Shown here in pieces: positions 53,216 to 64,000 of a stretch of DNA of 64,000 bases (the first letter of the stretch is position 1; every line of letters begins with the position of its first letter). The notes under the pieces are model-generated. The model had not been told where the DNA came from, did no database searches, and worked only from the letters and a program-made list of their open reading frames with translations. The stretch spans positions 244,501-308,500 of the forward strand of contig NC_015737.1 in NCBI RefSeq assembly GCF_000270305.1, given 5' to 3'. Both the position numbers and the translations under genes were made by a program. The stretch is from Clostridium sp. SY8519 (GTDB lineage Bacteria > Bacillota > Clostridia > Lachnospirales > Lachnospiraceae).

Positions 53216-56200
53216 TTATTCTTCTGACTCGTCATCCGGGTCTGCTTCGGTCTCTGCCTGCGCGGTTTCGATGCTGTCTGCTTCCGCCAGAGTCTCCGCT
53301 TCGGTTTCCTCTGAAACTGCCGCGGTCTCTTCTGCTGCGGTTTCAGCTTCTTCCGCCGGTTTCTCAGCCTCCGGCGCCTGCGCCTCATCCGCGTCCGCTT
53401 CCATAACGTCCTCGTCGATGTCCGCAATTACCGACTGCCGGTAATCTGTATCCAGGGCAGTGTCGCGATAACATTTCATGCCGGTTCCGGCCGGAATCAG
53501 CTGGCCGATAATGACATTTTCCTTCAGGCCTACCAGCGGATCCACTTTTCCTTTGATTGCCGCATCCGTAAGTACCTTCGTGGTCTCCTGGAAGGATGCC
53601 GCGGAAAGGAAGGAGTTGGTAGCCAGTGACGCCTTCGTAATACCCAGAAGCTCCTGCTGGCCGGTAGCCGGCTCCAGCCCTTCTGCTTCCAGTTTTGCGT
53701 TGGTTTCCTCAAAATCAAGGAAATCCACCAGGGTACCCGGAAGGTATTCGGAATCTCCGTTTTCCTCAATCCGGATCTTCTTCATCATCTGACGGACAAT
53801 CACTTCGATATGCTTATCGTTGATTTCCACACCCTGCAGGCGGTATACACGCTGTACCTCTGCCAGCAGGTAATCCTGCACGGCAGCCACACCCTTGATT
53901 CTCAGGATGTCATGGGGATTGATGCTTCCTTCTGTGATCTGGTCACCAGCCTCAATCACCTGTCCTTCACTGACTACGATATGAGAACCATAGGGAATCA
54001 GATAGGACTTGCTGTCTCCGGTTTCTTCATTGGTTACAATAATGTCCACCTTTTTCTTGGTGTCGCGGATCTCGCACTTTCCGCCGAATTCCGCTACAAT
54101 CGCCACACCTTTCGGCTTTCTGGCCTCAAAAAGCTCCTCCACACGGGGAAGACCCTGTGTGATATCGTTTCCGGCCACACCGCCGGTATGGAACGTACGC
54201 ATGGTCAGCTGGGTACCCGGCTCACCGATGGACTGGGCTGCAATGATGCCTACTGCCTCACCGGCCTGAACACTCTGTCCGGTCGCCAGGTTGGTGCCAT
54301 AGCATTTCGCGCAGATTCCCAGACGGGACCGGCAGGAAAGAATGCTTCTGACCTTCATGCGGCGGTCTTTGCTCTCCTGCTCCGCGAAAGGAACACCATC
54401 TTCGTCAATACCGAAATCCACCACTGCCTGGGCCCGTTTCGGTGTGATCAGCTGATTCCGCCCTACGATAATATTGCCGTCTTTGTCTTTTACGTCATAG
54501 CAGGAAGTTCTCCCGGTGATCCGTTCCTGGAAACTTTCCACCTCTTCCTTCCCTTTCATGAAGCTCATGACATAGGTGCCCGGAATCTCGTCCGCTCCCT
54601 CGCTGCAGTCATTTTCATTAATGATCAGTTCCTGGGAGACATCCACCAGACGTCTGGTCAGATATCCGGAATCGGCAGTACGAAGTGCCGTATCCGACAG
54701 TCCCTTGCGGGCGCCGTGGGCAGACATGAAATACTCCAGTACGTCCAGCCCTTCACGGAAGTTGGATTTGATCGGCAGCTCGATGGTACGTCCGGTGGTA
54801 TCCGCCATCAGTCCGCGCATGCCGGCCAGCTGTTTGATCTGCTTATCCGAACCACGGGCACCGGAATCTGCCATCATGTTGATGTTGTTATATTCATCCA
54901 GGCCGTCCAGCAGCACTCTGGTCAGTTCCTCATCGGTTTCCTTCCAGGTCTCTACCACTTCCTTGTAACGCTCTTCGTCCGTAATCAGGCCTCGTTTGTA
55001 GTTCCGGGTGATCCGGTCAACGGTTTCCTGAGCTTCTTCCAGCATCTGTTTTTTCTGGGCCGGCACGGTCATATCCGAAATGGATACCGTCATGGCGGCG
55101 CGGGTGGAATATTTATATCCCATGGCCTTGATGTCATCCAGCACTTCCGCGGTCCTTGTGGCGCCGTGGGTATTGATTACCTTTTCCAGAATTTTCTTCA
55201 GATCACCCTTCTTTACCAGCTGATCGACTTCCAGCACCAGCTCATTGCCCGGGATAGACCGGTCAACAAATCCCAGATCCTGGGGCAGGATTTCATTAAA
55301 GATAAAACGGCCCAGGGTAGATTCGATGATCTGGGAGATCTGGGTGCCGTCCGGTTTTCTGCCATTGACCCGTACATGGATTCTGGACTGCAGCTGCAGC
55401 ACTTTATTCTCATAAGCCAGAATTGCTTCATTCAGGCTCTTGAAGTATTTACCCTCGCCTCTGGAGCCCGGCCGTTCCTGGGTCAGGTAGTAGATGCCAA
55501 GGACCATATCCTGGGAAGGCACAGCTACCGGGCCGCCGTCAGACGGTTTTAACAGGTTGTTCGGAGACAGCAGCATAAACCGACACTCTGCCTGGGCTTC
55601 TACTGTCAGGGGCAGATGCACCGCCATCTGGTCACCGTCGAAATCGGCATTGTAGGCAGTACATACCAGGGGATGCAGCTTAATGGCTTTACCTTCCACC
55701 AGGATCGGCTCAAAGGCCTGGATTCCCAGACGATGCAGTGTAGGCGCACGGTTTAACATAACCGGATGCTCTTTGATGACTTTTTCCAGAACATCCCACA
55801 CTTCATCCTGCTGGCGTTCCACCATCTTTTTCGCGCTCTTGATATTGTGGGCAGTTTCGTTGGCCACCAGTTCCTTCATAATGAAGGGTTTGAACAGCTC
55901 GATGGCCATTTCTTTCGGCAGGCCGCACTGGTAGATCTTCAGCTCCGGTCCTACCACGATTACGGAACGTCCGGAATAATCCACTCGTTTGCCCAGCAGG
56001 TTCTGACGGAATCTTCCGCCCTTGCCCTTCAGCATGTCAGACAGGGATTTCAGCGCGCGGTTGCCCGGGCCGGTCACCGGTCTTCCCCGCCGGCCATTGT
56101 CAATCAGCGCGTCTACTGCTTCCTGCAGCATACGTTTTTCGTTGCGGACGATAATATCCGGCGCGCCAAGCTCCAGCAGTCTGCTTAACCGGTTGTTTCT

Positions 56201-57013
56201 GTTGATGATTCTTCTGTACAGATCATTCAGGTCCGAGGTGGCAAAACGGCCGCCGTCCAGCTGTACCATCGGACGCAGATCCGGCGGAATCACCGGAATC
56301 ACGGTCATGATCATCCATTCCGGCTTATTGCCGGATTCCCGGAATGCTTCCACCACTTCCAGACGTTTGATAATCCGGGCCCGTTTCTGGCCGCTGGATT
56401 CTTTTAACTCTTTTTTCAGAGCTGCGGCATCTTTTTCCAGATCAATGGCGCAGAGCAGCTCACGGATCGCCTCTGCACCCATACCCGCGCGGAATGCCGC
56501 GCCATAGGTGTCATAGGCTTCCTGATATTCGCTTTCGGAAAGGATCTGTTTGTAGCTTAAGTTGGTATCGCCCGGATCCAGCACGATATAGGACGCAAAG
56601 TACAGCACGCGCTCCAGCGCCCGCGGAGACAGATCCAGGATCAGACCCATACGGCTCGGGATTCCCTTGAAATACCAGATATGAGAAACCGGGGCTGCCA
56701 GTTCAATATGTCCCATACGCTCCCTGCGGACATTTGATTTTGTGACTTCCACGCCGCATCGATCGCAGATTACGCCTTTATACCGGATTTTTTTATATTT
56801 GCCGCAGTGGCATTCCCAGTCTTTGCTGGGTCCGAAGATCCGTTCGCAGAACAGACCGTCTTTTTCCGGTTTCAGGGTACGGTAGTTAATGGTCTCCGGT
56901 TTTTTTACTTCACCATGGGACCAGGCTCTGATCTTCTCCGGGGAAGCTAATCTGATTCGAACAGCATCAAACGTAGGATTCTGAACGGTTTCATTACTCA
57001 TAGTATCTGTCAT
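53216..57013 (-). CDS. rpoC: RNA polymerase subunit beta-prime
   Basis: The catalytic large subunit. The 1265-residue protein has the N-terminal zinc ribbon ([23 protein letters not shown]), the clamp, the active-site [15 protein letters not shown] with the three metal-binding Asp, the bridge helix and trigger loop region, and the second zinc-binding cluster ([13 protein letters not shown]). After the conserved end comes a 75-residue tail of mostly Glu, Asp and Ala. GGAGG precedes the ATG. It is 20 bases after rpoB and ends the operon. Confidence 0.98.
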   Translation of the reverse strand: MTDTMSNETVQNPTFDAVRIRLASPEKIRAWSHGEVKKPETINYRTLKPEKDGLFCERIFGPSKDWECHCGKYKKIRYKGVICDRCGVEVTKSNVRRERMGHIELAAPVSHIWYFKGIPSRMGLILDLSPRALERVLYFASYIVLDPGDTNLSYKQILSESEYQEAYDTYGAAFRAGMGAEAIRELLCAIDLEKDAAALKKELKESSGQKRARIIKRLEVVEAFRESGNKPEWMIMTVIPVIPPDLRPMVQLDGGRFATSDLNDLYRRIINRNNRLSRLLELGAPDIIVRNEKRMLQEAVDALIDNGRRGRPVTGPGNRALKSLSDMLKGKGGRFRQNLLGKRVDYSGRSVIVVGPELKIYQCGLPKEMAIELFKPFIMKELVANETAHNIKSAKKMVERQQDEVWDVLEKVIKEHPVMLNRAPTLHRLGIQAFEPILVEGKAIKLHPLVCTAYNADFDGDQMAVHLPLTVEAQAECRFMLLSPNNLLKPSDGGPVAVPSQDMVLGIYYLTQERPGSRGEGKYFKSLNEAILAYENKVLQLQSRIHVRVNGRKPDGTQISQIIESTLGRFIFNEILPQDLGFVDRSIPGNELVLEVDQLVKKGDLKKILEKVINTHGATRTAEVLDDIKAMGYKYSTRAAMTVSISDMTVPAQKKQMLEEAQETVDRITRNYKRGLITDEERYKEVVETWKETDEELTRVLLDGLDEYNNINMMADSGARGSDKQIKQLAGMRGLMADTTGRTIELPIKSNFREGLDVLEYFMSAHGARKGLSDTALRTADSGYLTRRLVDVSQELIINENDCSEGADEIPGTYVMSFMKGKEEVESFQERITGRTSCYDVKDKDGNIIVGRNQLITPKRAQAVVDFGIDEDGVPFAEQESKDRRMKVRSILSCRSRLGICAKCYGTNLATGQSVQAGEAVGIIAAQSIGEPGTQLTMRTFHTGGVAGNDITQGLPRVEELFEARKPKGVAIVAEFGGKCEIRDTKKKVDIIVTNEETGDSKSYLIPYGSHIVVSEGQVIEAGDQITEGSINPHDILRIKGVAAVQDYLLAEVQRVYRLQGVEINDKHIEVIVRQMMKKIRIEENGDSEYLPGTLVDFLDFEETNAKLEAEGLEPATGQQELLGITKASLATNSFLSAASFQETTKVLTDAAIKGKVDPLVGLKENVIIGQLIPAGTGMKCYRDTALDTDYRQSVIADIDEDVMEADADEAQAPEAEKPAEEAETAAEETAAVSEETEAETLAEADSIETAQAETEADPDDESEE

Positions 57014-57033
57014 AAATACGCTTCCTCCTTAAA

Positions 57034-60000
57034 TTACTCCTCGTCATCCAGTAAATCGTCAGAATCAAAATCGGCATACTCATCTGCCGGCTGTTCTGCC
57101 TCATCTTCCGGTGTCTCGGTTGCTACATTCTCAAATTCACCGGTCTGGGGATTTGCTTCCTGATGGGTGAACCCTTCTGCTTTGCCATATTCTCTGTTGC
57201 GGTCGTTGAACCCTCTGTCATCCGAAATAACGGAGTTGATATCCGTCGGGCCGTACTCGCTGGATTCCAACAGATGCACTTCTTCGCCCTCCGCGTTCTC
57301 CAGGGTAATATCCAGTCCCAGAGACTGCAGCTCTTTCAGCAGCACTTTAAAAGACTCAGGAATTCCCGGTTTCGGGATGTTCTTTCCCTTGATAATCGCC
57401 TCATAGGTCTTGACACGGCCGATGACATCATCGGATTTTACGGTCAGAATCTCCTGCAGGGTATAGGATGCTCCATACGCCTCCAGCGCCCATACCTCCA
57501 TCTCGCCGAAACGCTGTCCGCCGAACTGTGCTTTTCCTCCCAGGGGCTGCTGGGTAACCAGGGAGTAAGGGCCTGTGGAACGGGCATGGATCTTGTCGTC
57601 TACCAGATGATGCAGCTTCAGGTAATGCATGTGGCCGATGGTAACCGGACTGTCAAATTCCTCACCGGTACGGCCGTCCCGCAGGCGGACCTTACCGTCT
57701 CTGGAAATGGGCACACCCTTCCACAGCTCTCTGTGGTCCAGATGGTCCCCCAGGTATTTCAGCACATCCGGGCGCAGCTCAGCCTCATGTTTCTCACGGA
57801 ATTCCTCCCAGGACAGGTTGACGTAGTCATTGGCCAGGTCCAGGGTATCCATGATATCTACCTCGTTGGCGCCGTCGAAGACCGGTGTGCTCACATTAAA
57901 GCCCAGTGCCTTTGCTGCCAGGCTTAAATGGATCTCCAGCACCTGTCCGATATTCATACGGGAAGGCACGCCCAGGGGGTTCAGCACGATATCCAGGGGA
58001 CGTCCGTTCGGCAGGAACGGCATATCCTCCACCGGAAGCACACGGGAAACGACACCCTTGTTTCCGTGACGGCCTGCCATCTTATCGCCGACAGAGATCT
58101 TTCTCTTCTGGGCAATGTAAATCCGAACGGCCTGGTTGACACCCGGCGCCAGTTCGTCGCCGTTTTCTCTGGAGAATACCTTGGCGTCTACTACGATACC
58201 ATACTCTCCATGGGGCACTTTCAGGGAAGTATCCCGGACTTCTCTCGCTTTTTCGCCGAAAATCGCCCGGAGCAGGCGTTCCTCTGCGGTCAGCTCGGTT
58301 TCCCCTTTCGGTGTTACTTTTCCTACCAGGATGTCGCCGGCCCGCACTTCCGCGCCGATCCGGATAATTCCCCGTTCATCCAGGTCTTTCAGGGCATCTT
58401 CGCCGACACCAGGAACGTCACGGGTGATTTCTTCCGGTCCCAGTTTGGTGTCACGGGATTCTGCCTCATGCTCTTCAATATGAATGGATGTGTACACATC
58501 CTCCTGTACCAGACGCTCGCTCAGAAGAACCGCATCCTCGTAGTTGTAGCCTTCCCAGGTCATGAAGCCGATCAGCGGGTTTTTGCCCAGTGCCAGCTCG
58601 CCCTGTGAAGTGGAAGGACCGTCCGCGATCACTTCGCCTGCTTTTACATGGTCGCCCTTGAATACAATTGGTCTCTGATTGTAGCAGTTGGACTGGTTGC
58701 TTCGAACGAATTTCTGCAGTTTGTATACTTCTCTGGTGCCGTCATCATCATAACGGATCGTAATGGCGTCGGAGCAGGAGCGTTCGATCACACCGTCTCT
58801 CTTCGCCACAACGCAGACACCGGAGTCTACTGCCGCCTTCGGCTCCATACCTGTGCCGACCACCGGCGCGTCTGTTGTCAGAAGCGGCACGGCCTGACGC
58901 TGCATGTTGGCCCCCATCAGCGCGCGGTTCGCGTCATCATTTTCCAGGAACGGAATCAGGGCAGTCGCTACCGAGAACACCATTTTCGGGGATACATCCA
59001 TGTAATCGAACAGGGCACGGTCGTATTCCTGTGTCTCATCCCGGAAACGGCCGGATACCATTTTACGCACGAAGTGTCCTTCTTCATCCAGCTGCTCATT
59101 CGCCTGGGCCACATGGTAATTGTCTTCTTCGTCCGCTGTCATGTATACGACTTCATCGGTTACCCGCGGATTTTCCGGATCGGTTTTGTCGATTTTGCGG
59201 TAAGGCGCCTCAATAAATCCGTACTGGTTAATCCGGGCATAGGAAGCCAGTGAGTTGATCAGACCGATGTTCGGTCCTTCCGGTGTTTCTACCGGACACA
59301 TTCTTCCGTAATGGGAGTAGTGAATATCACGCACCTCGAATCCGGCACGGTCACGGGACAAGCCGCCGGGACCCAGCGCGGACAGACGGCGCTTGTGGGT
59401 CAGCTCGCCCAGAGGGTTGTTCTGGTCCATGAACTGTGACAGCTGGGAAGATCCGAAGAACTCTTTTACAGCCGCTGTTACCGGTTTGATATTGATCAGG
59501 CTCTGAGGCGAAATGGTATCCAGATCCTGGGTAGTCATACGTTCCCGTACCACACGCTCCAGACGGGACATACCGATGCGGTACTGGTTCTGCAGCAGCT
59601 CACCCACGGCGCGGATCCGGCGGTTGCCCAGATGATCGATATCGTCCGCGTTGCCGATGAGATGATCCCCGTCACCGTATTCCAGATGCATGTTGTAGTT
59701 GATGGAAGCGATAATGTCTTCCTTGGTGATATGCTTCGGAATCAGGTCATGGATATTTCTCCGGATGGCATCTTTCAGCTCTTCCAGGTCTTCGTGCTCG
59801 TTCATCAGCTGTTCCAGCACCGGATAGAATACCAGCTCGGTCACTCCCAGTTCCTTCGGATCACATTCCACAAAATTGGTGATGTCCACCATCATGTTGG
59901 ACAGGACTTTTACATTTCTGGTCTCTGTCTGGATATATACGTAGGGGATGGCTGCGTTCTGGATCGCATCTGCCTGTTCCCTGGTGAGTTTTGTGCCTGC

Positions 60001-60927
60001 TTCGCAGATGATTTCACCGGTCACCGGGGAAACTGCGTCTTCTGCCAGCACATGACCGGCCACCCGGTTGCGCAGCATCAGCTTTTTATTGAATTTATAA
60101 CGGCCCACTTTGGCCAGATCGTACCGGCGCGGGTCAAAGAACATGGCGGAAATCAGGCTTTCCGCGCTGTCCACGGACAGAGGCTCGCCCGGACGGATCT
60201 TTTTGTACAGTTCCAGAAGGCCTTCGCTGTAATTGGTGGCCACGTCCTTGCCGAAACTTGCCAGGATCTTCGGCTCTTCGCCGAACAGATCAATAATCTC
60301 CTGGTTGGTGCCCCAGCCAAGCGCACGGATCAGAACGGTAATCGGCACTTTTCTGGTGCGGTCCACATGGACATAGAACACGTCATTGGAATCGGTCTCA
60401 TATTCCAGCCAGGCGCCCCGGTTCGGGATGACTGTACAGGAGTAAAGTTTTTTGCCGACTTTATCATGGGCGATATCATAATAGATGCCCGGTGAACGTA
60501 CCAGCTGGCTGACGATAACACGTTCCGCGCCGTTGATGACAAAGGTGCCTGTCTCCGTCATCAAAGGAAGATCACCGATAAAGATCTCATGCTCATTGAT
60601 TTCGTCTGTTTCCCGGTTATAGAGTCTCACCTTAACCTTCAGCGGAGCTGCATAGGTTGCATCTCTTCCCTTGCACTCTGAAATATCGTATTTTACATCC
60701 TCTCTGCAAAGGGTAAAGTCTGTGAACTCCAGGCTGAGATGACCGCTGTAATCGGTAATCGGAGATACATCTTCAAAGACTTCGCGCAGTCCGTCTTTTA
60801 AAAACCATTCATAGGAAGCTTTCTGAACCTCAATAAGGTTCGGCATTTCGAGAACTTCCTTCTGTCTGGAATAACTCATGCGCATGCTTTTTCCGCTATC
60901 TACCGGACGTATCCTGTTTTTCTCCAT
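57034..60927 (-). CDS. rpoB: RNA polymerase subunit beta
   Basis: The second large RNA polymerase subunit. The 1297-residue protein has [28 protein letters not shown], the rifampicin-binding region [32 protein letters not shown] (wild type at the usual resistance positions) and the C-terminal MSCxxx-free but canonical [23 protein letters not shown]. The last 60 or so residues are an acidic tail ending [14 protein letters not shown] lies seven bases before the ATG at 60927. It has its own promoter after the rplL terminator. Confidence 0.98.
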   Translation of the reverse strand: MEKNRIRPVDSGKSMRMSYSRQKEVLEMPNLIEVQKASYEWFLKDGLREVFEDVSPITDYSGHLSLEFTDFTLCREDVKYDISECKGRDATYAAPLKVKVRLYNRETDEINEHEIFIGDLPLMTETGTFVINGAERVIVSQLVRSPGIYYDIAHDKVGKKLYSCTVIPNRGAWLEYETDSNDVFYVHVDRTRKVPITVLIRALGWGTNQEIIDLFGEEPKILASFGKDVATNYSEGLLELYKKIRPGEPLSVDSAESLISAMFFDPRRYDLAKVGRYKFNKKLMLRNRVAGHVLAEDAVSPVTGEIICEAGTKLTREQADAIQNAAIPYVYIQTETRNVKVLSNMMVDITNFVECDPKELGVTELVFYPVLEQLMNEHEDLEELKDAIRRNIHDLIPKHITKEDIIASINYNMHLEYGDGDHLIGNADDIDHLGNRRIRAVGELLQNQYRIGMSRLERVVRERMTTQDLDTISPQSLINIKPVTAAVKEFFGSSQLSQFMDQNNPLGELTHKRRLSALGPGGLSRDRAGFEVRDIHYSHYGRMCPVETPEGPNIGLINSLASYARINQYGFIEAPYRKIDKTDPENPRVTDEVVYMTADEEDNYHVAQANEQLDEEGHFVRKMVSGRFRDETQEYDRALFDYMDVSPKMVFSVATALIPFLENDDANRALMGANMQRQAVPLLTTDAPVVGTGMEPKAAVDSGVCVVAKRDGVIERSCSDAITIRYDDDGTREVYKLQKFVRSNQSNCYNQRPIVFKGDHVKAGEVIADGPSTSQGELALGKNPLIGFMTWEGYNYEDAVLLSERLVQEDVYTSIHIEEHEAESRDTKLGPEEITRDVPGVGEDALKDLDERGIIRIGAEVRAGDILVGKVTPKGETELTAEERLLRAIFGEKAREVRDTSLKVPHGEYGIVVDAKVFSRENGDELAPGVNQAVRIYIAQKRKISVGDKMAGRHGNKGVVSRVLPVEDMPFLPNGRPLDIVLNPLGVPSRMNIGQVLEIHLSLAAKALGFNVSTPVFDGANEVDIMDTLDLANDYVNLSWEEFREKHEAELRPDVLKYLGDHLDHRELWKGVPISRDGKVRLRDGRTGEEFDSPVTIGHMHYLKLHHLVDDKIHARSTGPYSLVTQQPLGGKAQFGGQRFGEMEVWALEAYGASYTLQEILTVKSDDVIGRVKTYEAIIKGKNIPKPGIPESFKVLLKELQSLGLDITLENAEGEEVHLLESSEYGPTDINSVISDDRGFNDRNREYGKAEGFTHQEANPQTGEFENVATETPEDEAEQPADEYADFDSDDLLDDEE

Positions 60928-61074
60928 CGACGTTCCACCTCTCGTTTATCTGTACTTGATCAAAAACCTGCGGTGCTTCTGTGCGGATATTGTATTTTAT
61001 CACATACAAGGGCGTTTTCAGGCTTCTAAAAAAGGGCGCAGTATCCCCTGTATTTCCGCAATAGTGCAACGTAC

Positions 61075-61104
61075 ATATTAACACCAGCTTTTCAGAAATG
61101 TCAA
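61075..61104 (-). promoter_or_regulatory. rpoBC promoter
   Basis: TTGACA (61099-61104), 18 bases and TAATAT (61075-61080) on the minus strand. Confidence 0.75.
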
Positions 61105-61198
61105 GTATTTTTTCTGCAAATTAAAAAAACAGCATCTGCAACGCTGCGTGCCGGGATCCCGGACACATACCACAGAAAAGATGCCGCCTGTGTTTTCG

Positions 61199-61232
61199 TA
61201 AAAAAAGGCCGCAGCACTGCTGCAGCCTTTCT
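61199..61232 (-). terminator. rplL terminator or attenuator
   Basis: AAGGCTGCAGCA / TGCTGCGGCCTT stem followed by TTTTT on the minus strand, 25 bases after the rplL stop. Confidence 0.85.
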
Positions 61233-61256
61233 GTCTGTTCTTTTGCGGAAGTAAAA

Positions 61257-61634
61257 TTACTTGAGGGTAACTTTTGCGCCTTCTGCTTCCAGTTTCTCTT
61301 TGATCTGATCTGCTTCTTCCTTAGCTGCAGCTTCTTTTACAACTTTCGGAGCGCCGTCTACTACGTCTTTTGCTTCTTTCAGACCAAGACCTGTGATCTC
61401 ACGGACAGCTTTGATGACTTTAACTTTGTTCGGGCCTACTTCTGTCAGCTCTACATCGAACTCTGTCTTCTCTTCGCCTGCTGCTGCGCCGTCAGCGCCT
61501 GCTGCTGCTACAACAACGCCTGCTGCTGCAGATACGCCGAATTCTTCTTCGCATGCTTTTACTAAATCATTTAACTCTAATACGCTGAGCTCTTTGATCG
61601 CTTCGATAAATTCTTCTGTGGTTAATTTTGCCAT
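61257..61634 (-). CDS. rplL: 50S ribosomal protein L7/L12
   Basis: The stalk protein that recruits translation GTPases. The 125-residue product has the N-terminal dimerisation helix region, an Ala/Gly-rich hinge (about 38-55), and the C-terminal domain with [27 protein letters not shown] sequence ([20 protein letters not shown]). GGAGG precedes the ATG. It follows rplJ by 35 bases and is under the same L10 leader. Confidence 0.97.
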   Translation of the reverse strand: MAKLTTEEFIEAIKELSVLELNDLVKACEEEFGVSAAAGVVVAAAGADGAAAGEEKTEFDVELTEVGPNKVKVIKAVREITGLGLKEAKDVVDGAPKVVKEAAAKEEADQIKEKLEAEGAKVTLK

Positions 61635-61669
61635 TATCGTTTTCCTCCAAAATCTGTTATTTTCGTTAA

Positions 61670-62218
61670 TTACTCTGCTGCCGGAGCTTCTTCTGCTGCC
61701 GGAGCCTCTGCTGCAGCTTCCGCTGCTGCTGCACCGCCGCCATTCTCTGCGATCTGATTAAGAACGCGGGCAAGATTGGTAATCGGTGACTGAATGCTTC
61801 CAAGTAATTTGGAAAGAAGTACTTCTCTGGACGGAATGGAAGCCAGCTGCTGGATGCCGGCAACGTCGTAAGCTTCGCCTTCCACCATACCTGCCTTCAC
61901 TTCCAGTTTGGGAGCTGTTTTCGCGAATTTGCAGATAATTCTTGCCGGTGCGGTTGCGTCATCTTTCGATACAGCAATGGCACTCGGACCTTTCAGCGCG
62001 TCGCTTAATGCTTCAAACTCGGTACCTTTGAATGCAATTCTCATCAGTGTGTTCTTATATACTTTATAAGTCACACCAGCTTCTCTCAGTTCCTTACGTA
62101 ACTCGGTATCCTCGCCAACTGTCAGTCCGCGGGCGTCAACCAGAACGATTGATGCAGCGTCTTTAATTGTCTCGGAAATCTCCTGTACGATCGGCTGTTT
62201 CAGTTCAACTTTTGCCAC
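61670..62218 (-). CDS. rplJ: 50S ribosomal protein L10
   Basis: The base of the L7/L12 stalk and the autoregulator of this operon. The 182-residue protein begins [20 protein letters not shown] and has the [23 protein letters not shown] and [14 protein letters not shown] blocks. The last 25 residues are an Ala/Glu-rich tail. The start is a GTG at 62218 with GGAGG upstream. The L10 leader with its terminator lies directly before it. Confidence 0.97.
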   Translation of the reverse strand: MAKVELKQPIVQEISETIKDAASIVLVDARGLTVGEDTELRKELREAGVTYKVYKNTLMRIAFKGTEFEALSDALKGPSAIAVSKDDATAPARIICKFAKTAPKLEVKAGMVEGEAYDVAGIQQLASIPSREVLLSKLLGSIQSPITNLARVLNQIAENGGGAAAAEAAAEAPAAEEAPAAE

Positions 62219-62224
62219 GAATCG

Positions 62225-62390
62225 TGCACCTCCTTATAGTATTTTCCCTAAGACGGAGGGGAATAAAAAAACCTCTCTGCCCTGAGACAGAGAGGAAAAT
62301 TTCTTTCGAACGAATCCAGCAGATTCGCTGTTCCCTCGGCAGGCTGCGATGATTATGCCTTACGGCGCCTGCTGTCTTCGGCGATTGCTA
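62225..62390 (-). ncRNA. Ribosomal protein L10 leader (autoregulatory mRNA)
   Basis: The minus strand has the L10-leader signatures AAGACAGCAGG (in 62364-62379) and CCTGCCGAGG (62334-62343), followed by a terminator hairpin before rplJ. When L10 (with L12) binds the first part, transcription is predicted to end at the hairpin. Confidence 0.88.
62265..62296 (-). terminator. Attenuator hairpin of the L10 leader
   Basis: CCTCTCTGTCTCAGGGCAGAGAGG stem-loop followed by TTTTTTT on the minus strand, 40 bases before rplJ. Confidence 0.88.
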
Positions 62391-62394
62391 TCGC

Positions 62395-62423
62395 ATGATA
62401 GCACATTGTATGAATGATGTCAA
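62395..62423 (-). promoter_or_regulatory. rplJL promoter
   Basis: TTGACA (62418-62423), 17 bases and TATCAT (62395-62400) on the minus strand, at the very end of rplA. Confidence 0.85.
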
Positions 62424-62433
62424 CACGAAATCA

Positions 62434-63126
62434 TCAGTTAAACTTAACTGTATTCACTTTTACACCAGGACCCATCGTGGAGGTCAGGGTGATGTTCTTC
62501 AGGTAAGTTCCCTTCAGGGAAGAAGGTCTTGCTTTCGTGATGGCATCCATAAGCGTCAGGAAGTTGTCGGTTAATTGTTCTTTTGTAAAGGATGCTTTTC
62601 CAACTGGCACATGGATAATATTGCTCTTATCCAGTCTGTATTCAATCTTACCTGCTTTGATGTCGGCAATGGCTTTTGCCACATCCATGGTAACTGTGCC
62701 GGCTTTCGGGTTCGGCATCAGGCCTTTCGGTCCGAGCACACGGCCCAGACGTCCCACAACGCCCATCATATCCGGTGTAGCCACTACAGAATCAAAGTCC
62801 AGCCATCCCTCTTTCTCGATCTTCGGGATCAGCTCTTCGCCGCCGACAAAATCAGCGCCGGCTTCCTGTGCTTCATCCAGTTTTGTGCCTTTGGCGAATA
62901 CCAGGACACGTACCTTTTTGCCGGTACCGTGCGGCAGAACCACCGCGCCGCGGATCTGCTGCTCTGCGTGACGTCCGTCGCAGCCGGTTCTGATATGGGC
63001 TTCGATGGTCTCGTCAAAGTTTGCCTTTGCGTTGTTCTGTACCAGTGCAATGGCTTCTTCCGGATCAAACGCATTGTGCTTGTCGTAAGATTTTACAGCC
63101 TCGATATATTTTTTTCCTCTTTTCAT
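62434..63126 (-). CDS. rplA: 50S ribosomal protein L1
   Basis: A large-subunit protein at the L1 stalk. The 230-residue protein begins [25 protein letters not shown] and has the [12 protein letters not shown] and [15 protein letters not shown] signatures. AGGAGG precedes the ATG. It lies between rplK and the rplJL promoter. Confidence 0.98.
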   Translation of the reverse strand: MKRGKKYIEAVKSYDKHNAFDPEEAIALVQNNAKANFDETIEAHIRTGCDGRHAEQQIRGAVVLPHGTGKKVRVLVFAKGTKLDEAQEAGADFVGGEELIPKIEKEGWLDFDSVVATPDMMGVVGRLGRVLGPKGLMPNPKAGTVTMDVAKAIADIKAGKIEYRLDKSNIIHVPVGKASFTKEQLTDNFLTLMDAITKARPSSLKGTYLKNITLTSTMGPGVKVNTVKFN

Positions 63127-63175
63127 GAAATCCTCCTTGTGGTTGTATCGGGAGAGGGCCCTCCCACTGTCATGC

Positions 63176-63601
63176 TTACTCTTCTACAGTAACGCCCATG
63201 CTGCGGCAGGTGCCGGCAATCATGCTCATGGCTGCTTCCAGAGTTGCCGCGTTCAGATCCGGTTTCTTCAGCTCCGCGATCTCCTGCAGCTGTGCTTTGG
63301 TAATCGTAGCTACTTTCGTCTTGTTCGGAACACCGGAACCGGACTGGATCTTGCATGCTTTCTTGATCAGAACCGGAGCCGGCGGAGTCTTTGTGATGAA
63401 GCTGAAGCTTCTGTCCGCGTATACGGTGATAACGACAGGGATGATCAGGTCACCCTGGTCTGCGGTCTTGGCATTGAACTGCTTGGTGAATTCCACAATA
63501 TTCACACCATGCTGGCCAAGTGCAGGACCTACCGGAGGAGCCGGTGTAGCCTTTCCGGCAGGAATCTGCAGTTTGATATATCCTTCTACTTTCTTTGCCA
63601 T
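63176..63601 (-). CDS. rplK: 50S ribosomal protein L11
   Basis: The GTPase-centre protein that binds 23S rRNA and, when methylated by PrmA, sits near thiopeptide sites. The 141-residue protein has [26 protein letters not shown] and ends [18 protein letters not shown] lies before the ATG. It follows nusG by about 50 bases. Confidence 0.98.
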   Translation of the reverse strand: MAKKVEGYIKLQIPAGKATPAPPVGPALGQHGVNIVEFTKQFNAKTADQGDLIIPVVITVYADRSFSFITKTPPAPVLIKKACKIQSGSGVPNKTKVATITKAQLQEIAELKKPDLNAATLEAAMSMIAGTCRSMGVTVEE

Positions 63602-63654
63602 TTGAAATTGCCTCCTTCAAATCTGATGTCCGCGCCTTTACCCGCAGGACATCG

Positions 63655-64000
63655 CTACATTTTCTGTACGTCTGCGAAACTTATTTCTACCGGTGTCTCG
63701 CGCCCGAATAATTCCACATTGATCGTTACGATCTGTTTGGCGTGGTTCATGCTCTGAACAACGCCCACCGTATCTTTCCATACGCCGGCGATCACCTTGA
63801 TGGTATCGCCTTCCGCATAGTCAACGACCAAATTCTCGACCTGAATTCCCAGAGGTCTCATCTCTGCTTCCGTAAGAGGAACCGGTTTGGATCCAGGGCC
63901 TACAAAGCCGGTAACGCCCCGTGTATTACGAACCACATACCAGGTGTCATCATTCATGACCATATTGATCAGAACATAGCCCGGAAACATCTTCTTCTGG
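63655..64000 (-). CDS. nusG: Transcription termination/antitermination protein NusG, C-terminal part (5' end cut by window edge)
   Basis: The last 114 or so codons of NusG, ending at 63655 with SFADVQKM. The visible N-terminal-domain part has KKMFPGYVLINMVMNDDTWYVVRNTRGVTGFVG, then the KOW domain with YAEGDTIKVIAGVWKDTVGVVQSMN. It runs off the right edge. NusG joins RNA polymerase to Rho or ribosomes. Its usual upstream neighbours, secE and rpmG, would lie just beyond the window. Confidence 0.96.
   Translation of the reverse strand, partial: QKKMFPGYVLINMVMNDDTWYVVRNTRGVTGFVGPGSKPVPLTEAEMRPLGIQVENLVVDYAEGDTIKVIAGVWKDTVGVVQSMNHAKQIVTINVELFGRETPVEISFADVQKM

Larger units (their letters stand above)
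60928..61256. other. rpoB upstream region, no gene
   Basis: A 329-base stretch holding the rplL terminator (61199-61232), a CCGGGATCCCGG palindrome near 61153-61164, a weak second terminator-like stem with T7 (61121-61137), the rpoB promoter (61075-61104) and a leader of about 140 bases. No gene is seen. Confidence 0.7.

Noticed and set aside
53810-55552. 580-residue open frame on the plus strand
   Set aside because: Antisense shadow of rpoC; no recognisable protein motif.
52600-60927. Rifampicin or streptomycin resistance mutations
   Set aside because: The rifampicin-binding region of RpoB and the S12 TPKKPNS region both read as wild type.

Overview
The window reads as chromosome of a low-to-medium GC Gram-positive anaerobe of the class Clostridia, most likely a Lachnospiraceae-type gut bacterium. 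The reasons are strong GGAGG ribosome binding sites, TTGACA/TATAAT promoters with 17-base spacers, a CIRCE element in front of groES, an L10 leader, a V-type membrane pyrophosphatase, a CoA-transferase of the butyrate-forming family, and the gene orders around rpsL-rpsG-fusA-tuf, rplKAJL-rpoBC and mraZ-rsmH-ftsL-pbpB-mraY-murD-ftsW-ftsQ-ftsZ. Nearly everything is on the minus strand. Only three real genes lie on the plus strand: a LUD protein, a small membrane protein and putP. No tRNA, rRNA, CRISPR array, prophage, insertion sequence or defence island is visible.

Layout. 1-1.5 kb: a truncated CobW-type GTPase gene divergent from a LUD-domain gene. 1.5-13.2 kb: a division and cell-wall cluster (transcribed mraZ to ftsZ) followed by argS; it lacks murE, murF, murG, murC and ftsA. 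13.2-13.65 kb: the mraZ control region with repeated AAAGTG boxes. 13.6-18.6 kb: CoA-transferase, lgt, thrS and a SEC-C protein. 18.8-22.2 kb: small membrane protein, purA, thioesterase, DegV. 22.4-24.4 kb: groESL. 24.6-28.9 kb: HAD phosphatase, folC, membrane pyrophosphatase. 29-33.9 kb: topoisomerase IV-like pair and ung. 34-40.3 kb: hisHF, a two-component system and a CtpE-like P-type ATPase. 40.4-45.3 kb: nitroreductase, SnoaL-like protein, secreted Ig-like protein, proA and divergent putP. 45.4-48.4 kb: NYN-LOTUS protein, L,D-transpeptidase, DUF202 protein. 48.5-64 kb: tuf, fusA, rpsG, rpsL, rpoC, rpoB, rplL, rplJ, rplA, rplK and a truncated nusG.

The content is mostly core: translation elongation, RNA polymerase, septal peptidoglycan synthesis, chaperonin, tRNA charging. 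I found no convincing new multi-gene system. The points worth a second look are local: an apparent -1 frameshift at an A6 run that removes the last 54 residues of the ParC-like subunit; an array of AAAGTG boxes just downstream of the mraZ promoter; an inverted repeat filling the spacer of the rpsL promoter; a P-type ATPase promoter that predicts a leaderless mRNA; imperfect repeat arrays between proA and putP and in front of the L,D-transpeptidase; and an operator-like inverted repeat in front of the CobW-type gene. All family assignments come from reading motifs; no database search was run.
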